Assembly: GCF_030696805.1 (NCBI RefSeq)
Contig: NZ_JAUYRO010000054.1
Location: 62,001 to 126,000, forward strand
Direction of reading: 5' to 3'
Length of the DNA: 64,000 nt
Origin: Methyloversatilis sp.
Lineage (GTDB): Bacteria > Pseudomonadota > Gammaproteobacteria > Burkholderiales > Rhodocyclaceae
In this document: positions 35,127 through 44,284 of the stretch, one piece after another
Layout: the number at the start of each line of letters is the position of its first letter
Numbering within the stretch: the first letter of the stretch is position 1
Program-made: the position numbers and the translations under genes
Notes under the pieces: model-generated
What the model was told of the DNA's origin: nothing
Databases searched by the model: none
What the model saw: only the letters and a program-made list of their open reading frames with translations

Positions 35127-35207
35127 ACGCCGGCCGCGGCCCCGGCAGGAAAACCTAGGCTGCAGCTGTCCGCTGCGGGACCCCGGCATCGCGTGGCTGC
35201 CATGGCA

Positions 35208-36143
35208 TCAGCGGGCGATGATCAGTTGATCGGGATCCAGCATCAGGAAACGGGCACAGCGACCCTCCGCATGATTGCCATCGTCGCTAACGATGATGAC
35301 TTTCCGGAGGCCACCGATGACAGCGGGACAGATGCCCTCGGCACGTTCGAAACCCGGCAGATCGACGACGTTGACGCCGAGCGCGGGCTCGCCGGGCAGA
35401 CCGCTCCAGAACCAGAGGCGGAAATGGGCTTCCCCGCCCGCCACCGGACCGCTGCTGATCAGGTAGCCGCCAAGGGACGGAATGCGGGACAAGCTTCGCA
35501 AGCCGTCGCCGTCGAGGTCGAGCGTGATCAGCGACGGCGCGATGCGCGGAGGCGCCTGGTCGTCGAACATCGCTGCACTGTTTTCGACGCTTGCAATCAA
35601 CGCCCGCCCGTCCAGCAGCGGGCTGCGGAAACCGATCAGCAGCGTTCGGCCATCGTGGCCGAACTCCAGCGCTTCAATGTTCAGGCCCCCTTCGCGCTTC
35701 ACATCGAGTTTTGCAGCGGCCGTCGCGAGCACCGGATGCGCCGCCAGCAGCGCCGGCTTCAATCCCTTGACGATCCCGGTGGCGACCACCCGGCCCGCCT
35801 CGATCCGGAAGCGGACCAGTTTGTCGCGCGACTTTTTTTCGTCGCCATCGCCGTCGCGTGAGTGCGACGTGACGGCGTGGATGTTTCCCGCATTGTCGAC
35901 CGCGATGCCTTCGAGATCATCGAGCTTCCAGAAATCGTCGCTTGAATCCAGCCATCCGTCGAGCCAGCCCGGTCGCAGCGGTGCGCTGTCGACACGTCCG
36001 TCGGGAGCGATAGTCACCAGACTGAACGGACGCTGCCTTTCATCTTCGAGCACCAGGAAGCGTCCGTCGGCCAGTTGCTGGATGGCAGACGGCTCGTGAA
36101 TGCCGGTAAGCGGCAGAAATGCGGGCTTATCGTGTGCAGACAT
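35208..36143 (-). CDS. DUF3616 domain protein
   Basis: A 311-residue protein, predicted beta-propeller-like, with repeated short segments (LADGRFLVLEDE, LEGIAVDNAGNIHAVTSHSR, RTLLIGFRSPLLDGRAL, LRKVIIVSDDG). There is no signal peptide from the chosen ATG (MSAHDKP). A 78-bp upstream extension is open but unlikely. No catalytic residues can be named and the function is unknown. Confidence 0.8.
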   Translation of the reverse strand: MSAHDKPAFLPLTGIHEPSAIQQLADGRFLVLEDERQRPFSLVTIAPDGRVDSAPLRPGWLDGWLDSSDDFWKLDDLEGIAVDNAGNIHAVTSHSRDGDGDEKKSRDKLVRFRIEAGRVVATGIVKGLKPALLAAHPVLATAAAKLDVKREGGLNIEALEFGHDGRTLLIGFRSPLLDGRALIASVENSAAMFDDQAPPRIAPSLITLDLDGDGLRSLSRIPSLGGYLISSGPVAGGEAHFRLWFWSGLPGEPALGVNVVDLPGFERAEGICPAVIGGLRKVIIVSDDGNHAEGRCARFLMLDPDQLIIAR

Positions 36144-36278
36144 GATCTCGCGGCCTTTTCGAGTGATACATGGGTGCGCGCGGACGGATGCTTCTGCTGG
36201 CGCACAAGGACGATCAGACACGATATTCCGCAGGGCCCACTCCGGGCCGGGTGAGCGCTACGCAAAGTCGCATCAGAC

Positions 36279-36312
36279 AAAAAACCCTTGTATCCGCAGG
36301 AGTACAGGGGTT
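36279..36312 (-). terminator. Hairpin terminator after ychF
   Basis: On the minus strand AACCCCTGTA, a 10-base loop, TACAAGGGTT (one mismatch), then a run of T (TTTTTTG). It lies about 35-70 bp downstream of the ychF stop and ends the long minus-strand unit from lolB. Confidence 0.8.
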
Positions 36313-36347
36313 CGCGCGTCGCGCACTGAATCGCGGTGGCGGGACAG

Positions 36348-37439
36348 TCAGACGTTGAACAGGAAGTTCAGCACGTCGCCGTCCTTCACCACGTACTCCT
36401 TGCCTTCGGCGCGCATCTTGCCGGCTTCCTTTGCGCCATGTTCGCCCTTGAAGGCGATGAAGTCGTCAAAGGCAATGGTCTGCGCACGAATGAAGCCGCG
36501 TTCGAAGTCGGTATGGATGACGCCAGCAGCCTGCGGCGCGGTGTCGCCTTTGTGGATGGTCCAGGCGCGCACTTCCTTCACGCCGGCAGTGAAGTAGGTC
36601 TGCAGGCCGAGCAGGTCGTAGCCGGCGCGGATCAGCCGGTTCAGACCCGGCTCGTCCAGGCCCAGATCGCTGAGGAAGGCCATCTTGTCGGCGTCGTCCA
36701 GATCGGCCAGTTCGGCTTCGATCTTGGCACACAGCGCCACGACCGGTGCCCCCTCCTTCGCGGCGTGCTCGCGCAGGCGGTCGAGGTAGGGATTGTTCTG
36801 GAAGCCGCCTTCGTCGACGTTGCCGACATACATCGCCGGCTTGAGCGTCATCAGGCATAGCGGTTTGAGCAACAGCTTTTCGTCGTCGCTCAGCGCCAGC
36901 GTGCGCGCGGGGTTGCCGTCATTGAGGTGCGGCAGCATCTTTTCGAGCACGGCGCACAGCTTCTGCGCGTCCTTGTCACCGGCGCGCGCCTTCTTGGTGT
37001 CGCGGTTCAGCGTGCGCTCGACCACGGCGAGGTCGGACAAACCAAGTTCGGTCACGATGGTTTCGATGTCGGCGATCGGGTCGACGCGCCCGTTCACGTG
37101 CACGACGTTTTCGTCATCGAAACAGCGAACGACATTCACGATGGCATCTGTTTCACGGATATTGGCCAGGAACTGGTTGCCCAGACCTTCACCCTTGCTC
37201 GCGCCGGCGACCAGACCCGCAATGTCCACGAACTCGACGATGGCGGGCTGGATCTTCTGCGGCTTGACGATTTCCGACAGCGCAGCGAGACGCGTGTCCG
37301 GCACCTCAACGATGCCGACATTGGGCTCGATCGTGCAGAACGGGTAATTCTCCGCTGCGATTCCGGCCTTGGTCAGCGCATTGAACAGAGTGGATTTGCC
37401 GACGTTGGGCAGACCGACGATGCCGCATTTGAGGCTCAT
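36348..37439 (-). CDS. ychF: Redox-regulated ribosome-binding ATPase YchF
   Basis: A 363-residue Obg-family ATPase that binds ribosomes and influences stress and translation. The P-loop is [17 protein letters not shown], followed by [28 protein letters not shown], and a C-terminal TGS domain ([28 protein letters not shown]). It overlaps the pth stop by four bases, the standard pth-ychF pair. Confidence 0.96.
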   Translation of the reverse strand: MSLKCGIVGLPNVGKSTLFNALTKAGIAAENYPFCTIEPNVGIVEVPDTRLAALSEIVKPQKIQPAIVEFVDIAGLVAGASKGEGLGNQFLANIRETDAIVNVVRCFDDENVVHVNGRVDPIADIETIVTELGLSDLAVVERTLNRDTKKARAGDKDAQKLCAVLEKMLPHLNDGNPARTLALSDDEKLLLKPLCLMTLKPAMYVGNVDEGGFQNNPYLDRLREHAAKEGAPVVALCAKIEAELADLDDADKMAFLSDLGLDEPGLNRLIRAGYDLLGLQTYFTAGVKEVRAWTIHKGDTAPQAAGVIHTDFERGFIRAQTIAFDDFIAFKGEHGAKEAGKMRAEGKEYVVKDGDVLNFLFNV

Positions 37440-38056
37440 GAGGGGTTTCCTTGTTTGGGCGGCTTTGCGTTGAGCAGGGTTGACACGCGCGTCCAGTCAC
37501 CGGTGGCGATCATCGGCCAGGCATCGAGCGCTCGCCCGATGGCGGCATCGATGTCGCGCTGTTCGTCGGCGCGCGGCCGGTGCAGCACATAGTCGGCGAC
37601 TTCGGCGCCCGGCGCCAGCTGACGCGGGTGGCCGATGCCGATGCGCAGGCGCCAGTAATCGTGGGTGGCCAGATGGGCGCTGATGTCCTTCAGGCCGTTG
37701 TGACCGCCAAGACCGCCGCCGAACTTCAGACGCAGCTCGCCCGGCAGCACGTCGAGCTCATCCTGTACGACCAGTATCTCGGCCGGTTCGATGCGATAGA
37801 AGCGCGCCAGCGCGCCGACCGACTGGCCGGACCGGTTCATGAAAGTCTGCGGCAGCAAAAGGGTGATGCCGTCGGCGCGCGAACTGCCGACCAGCCCATT
37901 GAAACGCGCTTCACGATTCAACGTAATGCCGAGCTTGCGTGCCAGCTGCGTACAAAACCAAAACCCGGCGTTGTGCCGGGTTTCGGAATACTCAGGACCG
38001 GGGTTGCCCAGTCCGACGACGAGCCGGGGTACGGCTTTGGCACCGTTCCCGGACAT
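37436..38056 (-). CDS. pth: Peptidyl-tRNA hydrolase
   Basis: A 206-residue enzyme freeing tRNA from drop-off peptides. [21 protein letters not shown] holds the catalytic His. [29 protein letters not shown] and GHNGLKDI are conserved. It lies 9 bp after rplY and overlaps ychF. Confidence 0.96.
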   Translation of the reverse strand: MSGNGAKAVPRLVVGLGNPGPEYSETRHNAGFWFCTQLARKLGITLNREARFNGLVGSSRADGITLLLPQTFMNRSGQSVGALARFYRIEPAEILVVQDELDVLPGELRLKFGGGLGGHNGLKDISAHLATHDYWRLRIGIGHPRQLAPGAEVADYVLHRPRADEQRDIDAAIGRALDAWPMIATGDWTRVSTLLNAKPPKQGNPS

Positions 38057-38065
38057 CGCGTTCGC

Positions 38066-38677
38066 TTACTTCTCGGCTTCGCCGTCGGTGGCAGCGGCTT
38101 CGTCGGACTTGGCGCCGCGCGGCAGCGTCAGTGTCGCGACAACCGGATCGGTACCGTGAACGATGATCTCGACGCCGGCCGGCAGCAGAATCTGCGACAC
38201 GTGAACCGACTGGCCGACCGACAGGCCGGACAGATCGATTTCAAGGAATTCCGGCAGCGCACTGGGCAGGCACTTGATGTCGATTTCGTTCATCACGTGC
38301 GATACGACACCGCCCTGCATCTTCACGCCCGGTGCATTCTCGGCGTTGACGAAGTGCAGCGGCACCTTGGTGTGCAGCTCCTGCTTCAGGTCGACACGCT
38401 GAAAATCGACGTGCATGACCTGCTGGCGATAGGCGTGCATCTGCGTGTCACGCAGCAGCACGGATTCCTTCTTGCCGCCGACGTTGATGGTCAGCACCGA
38501 CGCGTGGAACGCTTCCTTGCGCAGGGCGTGGAAGATTTCGTTGTGGTCGAGCGTGATCGGCAGCGCCGGTTCGGTGCCACCGTAGATGATGGCCGGGACT
38601 TGCGATGCGCGACGCAGGCGGCGGCTCGCTCCGGTGCCCTGTGCTTCGCGCGGATTCGCGTTGAGTTCGATAGACAT
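38066..38677 (-). CDS. rplY: 50S ribosomal protein L25 / general stress protein Ctc
   Basis: A 203-residue long-form L25 that binds 5S rRNA. The N-terminal domain (GTGASRRLRRASQVPAIIYG) is followed by the Ctc C-terminal beta domain (about 95-190) and a short acidic tail (KSDEAAATDGEAEK). It is the second gene after prs. A GC-rich hairpin (AGCCGCC/GGCGGCT, 38697-38718) in the gap may tune readthrough. Confidence 0.96.
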   Translation of the reverse strand: MSIELNANPREAQGTGASRRLRRASQVPAIIYGGTEPALPITLDHNEIFHALRKEAFHASVLTINVGGKKESVLLRDTQMHAYRQQVMHVDFQRVDLKQELHTKVPLHFVNAENAPGVKMQGGVVSHVMNEIDIKCLPSALPEFLEIDLSGLSVGQSVHVSQILLPAGVEIIVHGTDPVVATLTLPRGAKSDEAAATDGEAEK

Positions 38678-38745
38678 GATGACTCCAGGTAGATGAAGCC
38701 GCCCGCGACCAGGCGGCTGGGGTGTCCCGCTTCAATGGACGATGT

Positions 38746-39696
38746 TCATTCCATGAAAAGGGACGAAACGGATTCTTCGTTGCTGATGCGCAACAGGGTT
38801 TCGGCCAGCAGTTCGGCAATCGACACCACGCGGATCTTGCTGCAGGCCTGCGCGGCCGGCGACAGCGGGATGGTGTCCGTAACGACCAGCTGATCGAGAT
38901 CGGACTGTTCGATGCGGCTCACCGCTTCACCGGACAGCACCGCATGGGTACAGTAGGCCAGCACGCCGGCGGCGCCGTTTTCCTTCAGCGCCTGTGCTGC
39001 CTTGCACAGCGTGCCTGCAGTGTCGACCATGTCGTCCATGATGACGCAGGTGCGGCCGGACACGTCGCCGATGATGTTCATCACTTCCGACACGTTCGCC
39101 TTCGGGCGGCGCTTGTCGATGATGGCGAGGTCGCACTCGAGACGCTTGGCGAAGGCGCGCGCGCGCACCACACCGCCCACGTCGGGCGACACCGCCATCA
39201 TATTCGGGTATTCCTTCTTCCAGATGTCACCCAGCAGAATCGGCGTGGCGTAGATGTTATCCACCGGAATGTCGAAGAAGCCCTGGATCTGGTCCGCATG
39301 CAGGTCAACGGTCAGCAGACGCTGCACACCCACGGCCTGCAGCATGTTGGCGACCACCTTGGCGGTAATCGGCACGCGCGCGCTGCGCGGGCGACGGTCC
39401 TGCCGGGCGTAGCCGAAGTACGGCATGGCAGCCGTGATGCGACCGGCCGATGCGCGCTTCAGGGCATCGACCAGAATCACCAGTTCCATCAGGTTGTCGT
39501 TGGTCGGTGCGCCTGTCGGCTGCAGCACGAACACATCCTTGCCGCGGACGTTTTCGAGGATTTCGACATTCACTTCGCCATCGGAGAAGCGACCGACCTG
39601 GGCGCGTCCAAGCGACATGTTCAGCCGCTTGGCCACATCCGCCGCCAGTTTCGGGTTGGCGTTGCCGGTAAAGATCATCAGGCTGTCGTAAGCCAT
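38746..39696 (-). CDS. prs: Ribose-phosphate pyrophosphokinase
   Basis: A 316-residue PRPP synthase linking ribose-5-phosphate to nucleotide, His and Trp synthesis. The ATP site has [17 protein letters not shown], the PRPP loop is [14 protein letters not shown], and [15 protein letters not shown] is conserved. The start [13 protein letters not shown] is set by homology, and 69 upstream in-frame codons are ignored. It lies downstream of tRNA-Gln and its own terminator, so it probably has a promoter in 39697-39810. Confidence 0.97.
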   Translation of the reverse strand: MAYDSLMIFTGNANPKLAADVAKRLNMSLGRAQVGRFSDGEVNVEILENVRGKDVFVLQPTGAPTNDNLMELVILVDALKRASAGRITAAMPYFGYARQDRRPRSARVPITAKVVANMLQAVGVQRLLTVDLHADQIQGFFDIPVDNIYATPILLGDIWKKEYPNMMAVSPDVGGVVRARAFAKRLECDLAIIDKRRPKANVSEVMNIIGDVSGRTCVIMDDMVDTAGTLCKAAQALKENGAAGVLAYCTHAVLSGEAVSRIEQSDLDQLVVTDTIPLSPAAQACSKIRVVSIAELLAETLLRISNEESVSSLFME

Positions 39697-39810
39697 GCTG
39701 CCTCGCGATACGTGGTGAAAGCTCAACTTTAGACCGGACCGGCCGGCACTGCCCGCATCGACAAACCCGCCGATGCTCCGGGAACATCCAGCGGGCTCGT
39801 CAATGCCCTT

Positions 39811-39852
39811 AAAACAACTCGGGCAGACCCGCATGCGCTGCGAGTCTGCCCG
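39811..39852 (-). terminator. Hairpin terminator behind tRNA-Gln
   Basis: On the minus strand CGGGCAGAC and GTCTGCCCG form the outer stem, with an inner GC-rich stem, followed by AGTTGTTTTAAGG. It begins 9 bp after the tRNA 3' end. Confidence 0.72.
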
Positions 39853-39860
39853 ATGCGATC

Positions 39861-39937
39861 TGGCTGAGGAGGAAGGATTCGAACCTTCGCATGCCGGAAT
39901 CAAAATCCGGTGCCTTAACCAACTTGGCGACTCCCCA
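39861..39937 (-). tRNA. tRNA-Gln (UUG)
   Basis: A 77-nt cloverleaf with encoded CCA. The acceptor TGGGGAG pairs with CTCCTCA, with one G-T. The D-arm has AGTTGGTTAAGGCA. The anticodon stem CCGGA/TCCGG has loop TTTTGAT, giving anticodon TTG (39903-39901). The T-arm is GAAGG TTCGAAT CCTTC. The ispE-tRNA-Gln-prs order is typical of beta- and gammaproteobacteria. Confidence 0.97.
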
Positions 39938-40018
39938 AAACTGCTGCAATGCCTTTACGGCATCGCCCTGCAAACCTGTACTGCGTCGTCCGAACTGTCC
40001 TCCGGACTGTCGTATTTA

Positions 40019-40948
40019 CTATCGTCCTACCTGCCCTGCGCTGTCGCCGGGCATTTTGCCGTACAGCGGATGGACATCAACGCCGCATGCAACAAATCCC
40101 TGCCAGCCTTCAGGCCAGCGCCCTGACATCGCCGCCAATACGGTTTCCCCCTGCTCGCGCGACGGGCACTGCGCGAAAACACAAGCACCCGACCCGGACA
40201 TCCGCACCTTTTGATCGCCGACTTCATCGCCGAGAAGCCGGATCGCCCGCGCCACCGCCGGGTAGTAAATCTCGGCTACAGGCTGGAGATCATTGCGCCC
40301 AAAAAGCCTTTGCTGGGCAGCGACCTCAGCAAAGTCCGCTATTTTGCAAGGTTCGGTATTTCGTGTCAATTCCGGTGCGGCGAAAATGCGTGGCGTCGGT
40401 ACCGACACTCCGGGTGCGACGACGACGTAGGCCTCCGCCGGCAGCGCAACCGCCTGCAGCCGTTCGCCGACGCCCTCGGCAAACGCAGAGCGGCCGAACA
40501 CGAATACCGGCACATCCGCGCCCAGCCGCAGACCGAGCGCCTGCAGCGACTCGCGTGGAAGACCGAGTTGCCACAGGCGATTCAGCGCGATCAGCACGGT
40601 GGCGGCATCCGAGCTGCCGCCACCCAGACCGCCACCCATCGGCAGGCGCTTTTCGAGTTCGATGTCCACACCATGCGTGCAACCGGTTTCCGACTGCAGA
40701 AGTCGCGCCGCGCGTACGCACAGATCGTCTTCCTCGGCGACACCAGCGAGCGGATTGACGCGCCGGATGGCGCCGTCGGTGCGCGGCGTGAAGCGCAGAC
40801 GGTCGCCAAAATCGAGAAAGCGGAAGGCAGTCTGCAGCAGGTGGTAACCATCTGTCCGGCGGCCGATCACATGCAGGAACAGGTTGATCTTGGCCGGCGC
40901 ATCCAGCCACTTGCCCCATTCGACTGCGTTCGGCGCGGCGACACTCAT
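40019..40948 (-). CDS. ispE: 4-diphosphocytidyl-2-C-methyl-D-erythritol kinase
   Basis: A 309-residue GHMP kinase of the MEP isoprenoid pathway. DAPAKINLFLHVIGRRTDGYH binds substrate, PMGGGLGGGSSDAATVL is the ATP loop, and VRMSGSGACVFA is the C-terminal Gly motif. It lies 10 bp after lolB and upstream of tRNA-Gln. Confidence 0.97.
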   Translation of the reverse strand: MSVAAPNAVEWGKWLDAPAKINLFLHVIGRRTDGYHLLQTAFRFLDFGDRLRFTPRTDGAIRRVNPLAGVAEEDDLCVRAARLLQSETGCTHGVDIELEKRLPMGGGLGGGSSDAATVLIALNRLWQLGLPRESLQALGLRLGADVPVFVFGRSAFAEGVGERLQAVALPAEAYVVVAPGVSVPTPRIFAAPELTRNTEPCKIADFAEVAAQQRLFGRNDLQPVAEIYYPAVARAIRLLGDEVGDQKVRMSGSGACVFAQCPSREQGETVLAAMSGRWPEGWQGFVACGVDVHPLYGKMPGDSAGQVGR

Positions 40949-40958
40949 TGCACGGCGC

Positions 40959-41552
40959 TCACTTCACCGGGCTCCATTCATCGATCAGCAGCCGGAAGGA
41001 ATGTTCGCCGTCACTCGCTTCGATCAGACGCGGCAGCGCGTCGGCGCTGTCGTCTTCGTAGCGGACGAATTCAACCCGCCAGCCACGTTCCGTCAACGCC
41101 GCGATGCGCCCCGCCCCGTCACGCGACGTCACCGATGCATCGCCCGCCCGCCCGGTGACCCAGTAGGCGGCGCCGGTCAGCGGAATGTCGGCACCGAACG
41201 CGGCACGCGCCAGTTCGTCCAGCGTGGCTGCAAGGGTGACGCGCTGGCCGTCATCGACCAGGCGGACACCGCTGGCGTCGCGGGTCAGTTGGGCAAGCAC
41301 CTTGCCGAGCGGGCCATTGATCTGGAGCTCGTCGCGATCCTGCGCGTGCTGCCAGTCCAGGCTGGCGGAGGCGGACTGGTCCGGCCCCTTCACGACAAAG
41401 CGCCCGCTGAGGGAGAACGAAGCGGCGCGTTCATCGCGCGCCATGCTGCGGATCAGCGCATGCTCATCCAGGCTGGCAGGCGGCCGTGTGGCGCATGCCG
41501 ACAGAGTCGCTGCGCACGCGGCAACGAGCGCAATACGGACCGCAGATCTCAC
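40959..41552 (-). CDS. lolB: Outer-membrane lipoprotein receptor LolB
   Basis: A 197-residue lipoprotein with lipobox LSAC at Cys20. It receives lipoproteins from LolA and inserts them in the outer membrane. The LolB barrel is seen in FSLSGRFVVKG, ASLDWQHAQDRDELQINGPLG and YWVTGRA. The start overlaps the upstream TPR gene by four bases, and ispE follows, a classical cluster. Confidence 0.94.
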   Translation of the reverse strand: MRSAVRIALVAACAATLSACATRPPASLDEHALIRSMARDERAASFSLSGRFVVKGPDQSASASLDWQHAQDRDELQINGPLGKVLAQLTRDASGVRLVDDGQRVTLAATLDELARAAFGADIPLTGAAYWVTGRAGDASVTSRDGAGRIAALTERGWRVEFVRYEDDSADALPRLIEASDGEHSFRLLIDEWSPVK

Positions 41553-43285
41553 GGAACGAAGCGCTTGATCGTCGATTCGAGCGCTTCATTGTCAGGATGC
41601 TGGGCGGCCACGGCACGCCACAGCTTCACGGCGTCTTCCTTTTGCCCCAGCAGCCACTTCACTTCACCCAGATGGGCGGCGATTTCCGGGTCCGGGCGGA
41701 TCGAGAACGCACGTTCGAGGTAGGTCAGCGCGCCATTCAGGTCACCGCGCCGGAACATGACCCAGCCCATGCTGTCGAGAATGAACGGGTCATCGGGCGC
41801 CAGTTCAAGCCCCTTGGCGATCAGCGTCTGCGCTTCTTCAAGACGGATGTTGCGCTCGGCAAGCGAGTAACCGAGCGCGTTGTAGGCGTGCGCGTGATCC
41901 GGTTTGACTTCGATCAGGCGGCGCAGCCTCTGTTCGGCAATCTCGATGCGGTTGTCGCGCTCGGCCAGCATGGCAGTTTCGTACAACAGCTCGGGCTGAT
42001 CCGGCTCCGCTGCCAGCGCCGCCTCGAGCACCGCCTCAGCTTCTTCGCCGCGGTTGGCATCGCGCAGCAGCTGGAATTCGAGCATGGCCGAACGCGACTT
42101 GCTGCCGCCCGGCCGGTCAGCCAGCTGGCGCAGGTGGGCGCGTGCATCTTCGATACGCCCCATGCGACTGAGCAGAAGCACATAACGCCCTTGTGCGCCC
42201 AGGTAGTGGTCACCCTGGCCGACCTGCTGGTACCAGTTCAGCGCATCTTCGTTTTCCTTCAGTTCTTCGGCCAGCTGCGCGAGGTAGAGCTTGACCAGAT
42301 TCGGGTCCTGGTAGCGCATGCCCAGCAGTTTGGTGAAGTAACCCTGTGCACCCTTGTAGTCCTGCGTCTGCATCGCCAGCACGCCGACGGCAAACACTAC
42401 ATCTGCGTTGTCCGGTGCACCGCCGAGCAGGATTTCGAACTGCTTGCGCGCACCCGCGTAATTGCGCTCGGCGACCAGCAAGCGGGCGAACTGCATGCGC
42501 ACTTCACGCGCGTCCGGGTAGCGCTTGAGGTGCTGTTCCATCAATTTGCGCGCCGCCAGCGGGTCTGATTCGGCGGTCGCCTGGGCGCGCAACAACAGCC
42601 CGGCCTCCCATTCCGGCCGGAGTTCATTGGCGCGGATCGCCGATTCGAGCGCCCTCTTCGGCTCGCGCGCAACCATGGCCGCCTGGGCGCGGGCAAAGTG
42701 CGCTTCAGGAAGGGGGATGTAAGGCTCGGTCAACCGCTCGACCATGCGCATCGCCTCAGCCTTGTCGCTGAGCCGGCCGAGCACCCGGTTGAGCCGGAGC
42801 AGGCTTTCGCCGATCTGCGAACCTTCCTGCGCCAGCAGCGCGACCAACTGCGGTTCGAGCTCCTGCGGCCGGTTGGCATTGACCAGCAGGCCGGACAGCA
42901 TCTGCCGGGCCTGCACCGACTCCGGATCAAGTTCCAGCCAGAGCTGGGCCGCCTGCAGCGCAACTTCACTCTGCCGGCTGAACGCAGCAATCTCGGCCGC
43001 ACGCTTGGCGATGCGCGGATCACGCGTCGACTGCGCAAGGTCCATGTAGGCAGACGCTGAAAGGCCGAGTTCGCCGCGCTGAGCCGCGACCTCGCCGAGC
43101 AGCAGCTGATAGGTGATCTGGCGCGTCAGTTCAACGTCGGGAAGCGGCGGAACATGCGGCGCGACGACCACCGGTTCGGGCTTTTCGGCGACTGCGGCCG
43201 TGGCTGACGGCTTGCTGCCGGTCTGGGCGCAGGCGCCAAGCAGAAGCGGAAGGACAAGAGCGAGCAGCAGGGGGCGGGTTGTCAT
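41549..43285 (-). CDS. TPR-repeat outer-membrane lipoprotein
   Basis: A 578-residue protein with signal and lipobox LLGAC (Cys at about 19), then many tetratricopeptide helices from about 50 to the C-terminus (LNALG-like YNALGYSLAERNIRLEEA, DSMGWVMFRRGDLNGALTYL). It is likely periplasmic-facing and anchored in the outer membrane. Comparable proteins precede lolB in many betaproteobacteria. The exact role is unknown, and scaffold or envelope assembly is a reasonable inference. It is divergent from mutM. Confidence 0.9.
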   Translation of the reverse strand: MTTRPLLLALVLPLLLGACAQTGSKPSATAAVAEKPEPVVVAPHVPPLPDVELTRQITYQLLLGEVAAQRGELGLSASAYMDLAQSTRDPRIAKRAAEIAAFSRQSEVALQAAQLWLELDPESVQARQMLSGLLVNANRPQELEPQLVALLAQEGSQIGESLLRLNRVLGRLSDKAEAMRMVERLTEPYIPLPEAHFARAQAAMVAREPKRALESAIRANELRPEWEAGLLLRAQATAESDPLAARKLMEQHLKRYPDAREVRMQFARLLVAERNYAGARKQFEILLGGAPDNADVVFAVGVLAMQTQDYKGAQGYFTKLLGMRYQDPNLVKLYLAQLAEELKENEDALNWYQQVGQGDHYLGAQGRYVLLLSRMGRIEDARAHLRQLADRPGGSKSRSAMLEFQLLRDANRGEEAEAVLEAALAAEPDQPELLYETAMLAERDNRIEIAEQRLRRLIEVKPDHAHAYNALGYSLAERNIRLEEAQTLIAKGLELAPDDPFILDSMGWVMFRRGDLNGALTYLERAFSIRPDPEIAAHLGEVKWLLGQKEDAVKLWRAVAAQHPDNEALESTIKRFVP

Positions 43286-43424
43286 GGGCAGAATCGCCTG
43301 GTGGGTTCAGAGTACGCTTGCGCTATTACGGCCTTGGAGTACGCCGACCGGAAATCGTTGCAGCCCCCGGCGCGTGATGGTATTCCAAATCCCGATCGGC
43401 CGTCGCCCACCTGCCTGTCGTTTC

Positions 43425-44237
43425 ATGCCTGAACTTCCCGAAGTCGAAATCACCCGTCGTGGCATCGCCGGCCCGCTGAGCGGCCGCCGGATCGATGCCT
43501 GCACCATCCGCAACGGCGCACTGCGCTGGCCGGTGCCGGCTCATCTCGCCGAATCCCTGCCCGGACAGACGCTGCGCGACATCGACCGGCGTGCCAAATA
43601 CCTGCTGCTGCGGCTGGACCGTGGCACGCTGATCATTCACCTCGGCATGTCAGGCAGCCTGCGGGTGCTGCCGAGCGGCACGCCGCCCGAAAAGCACGAC
43701 CATATCGATATCGTGTTCGGCGACGCCACGCTGCGCCTGCGCGACCCGCGACGCTTTGGCGCCATGCTGTGGCACGACGGACCGGATGCGCACCATCCGC
43801 TGCTGGCCCACCTCGGACCGGAACCGCTGGGCCCCGATTTCAATGCCGGGGCGCTGGCAAGCGCGCTGGCGCATCGACGCTGCGCGATCAAGCTGGCCAT
43901 CATGGACAGTGCCGTGGTGGTCGGCGTCGGCAACATCTATGCTTCGGAAAGCCTGTTCCGGGCCCGCATCCGGCCTGGCAAGGCGGCCCACCGACTGACC
44001 GGGCCGCAGGTCGCCCGGCTGGCCGACGAAATCCGTCAGACGCTGCGCGACGCGCTGGCCGCCGGCGGCAGCACGCTTCGCGACTTCCTGCACACGGACG
44101 GCCAGCCGGGATACTTCCAGCAAAGCTACTTCGTCTATGGCCGCGACGGCGACGGGTGCCGGGTGTGCGGAACCGCCATCCGCAGCCGTCGTCTGGGCAA
44201 CCGATCGACTTTCTTCTGCACCGCCTGCCAGAGATAG
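43425..44237 (+). CDS. mutM: Formamidopyrimidine-DNA glycosylase
   Basis: A 270-residue base-excision repair enzyme for oxidised guanine. The N-terminal MPELPEVEITRRG has the catalytic Pro1 and Glu2. GVGNIYASESLFRARI binds DNA, and the C-terminal zinc finger is CRVCGTAIRSRRLGNRSTFF then CTACQR. The upstream in-frame stretch in the long frame overlaps the divergent TPR gene and is not used. Confidence 0.97.
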   Translation: MPELPEVEITRRGIAGPLSGRRIDACTIRNGALRWPVPAHLAESLPGQTLRDIDRRAKYLLLRLDRGTLIIHLGMSGSLRVLPSGTPPEKHDHIDIVFGDATLRLRDPRRFGAMLWHDGPDAHHPLLAHLGPEPLGPDFNAGALASALAHRRCAIKLAIMDSAVVVGVGNIYASESLFRARIRPGKAAHRLTGPQVARLADEIRQTLRDALAAGGSTLRDFLHTDGQPGYFQQSYFVYGRDGDGCRVCGTAIRSRRLGNRSTFFCTACQR

Positions 44238-44284
44238 CGCGCGCCGCGTGTGCTAGATTGCCAAGTGATTGAGTGGAGAGCGCA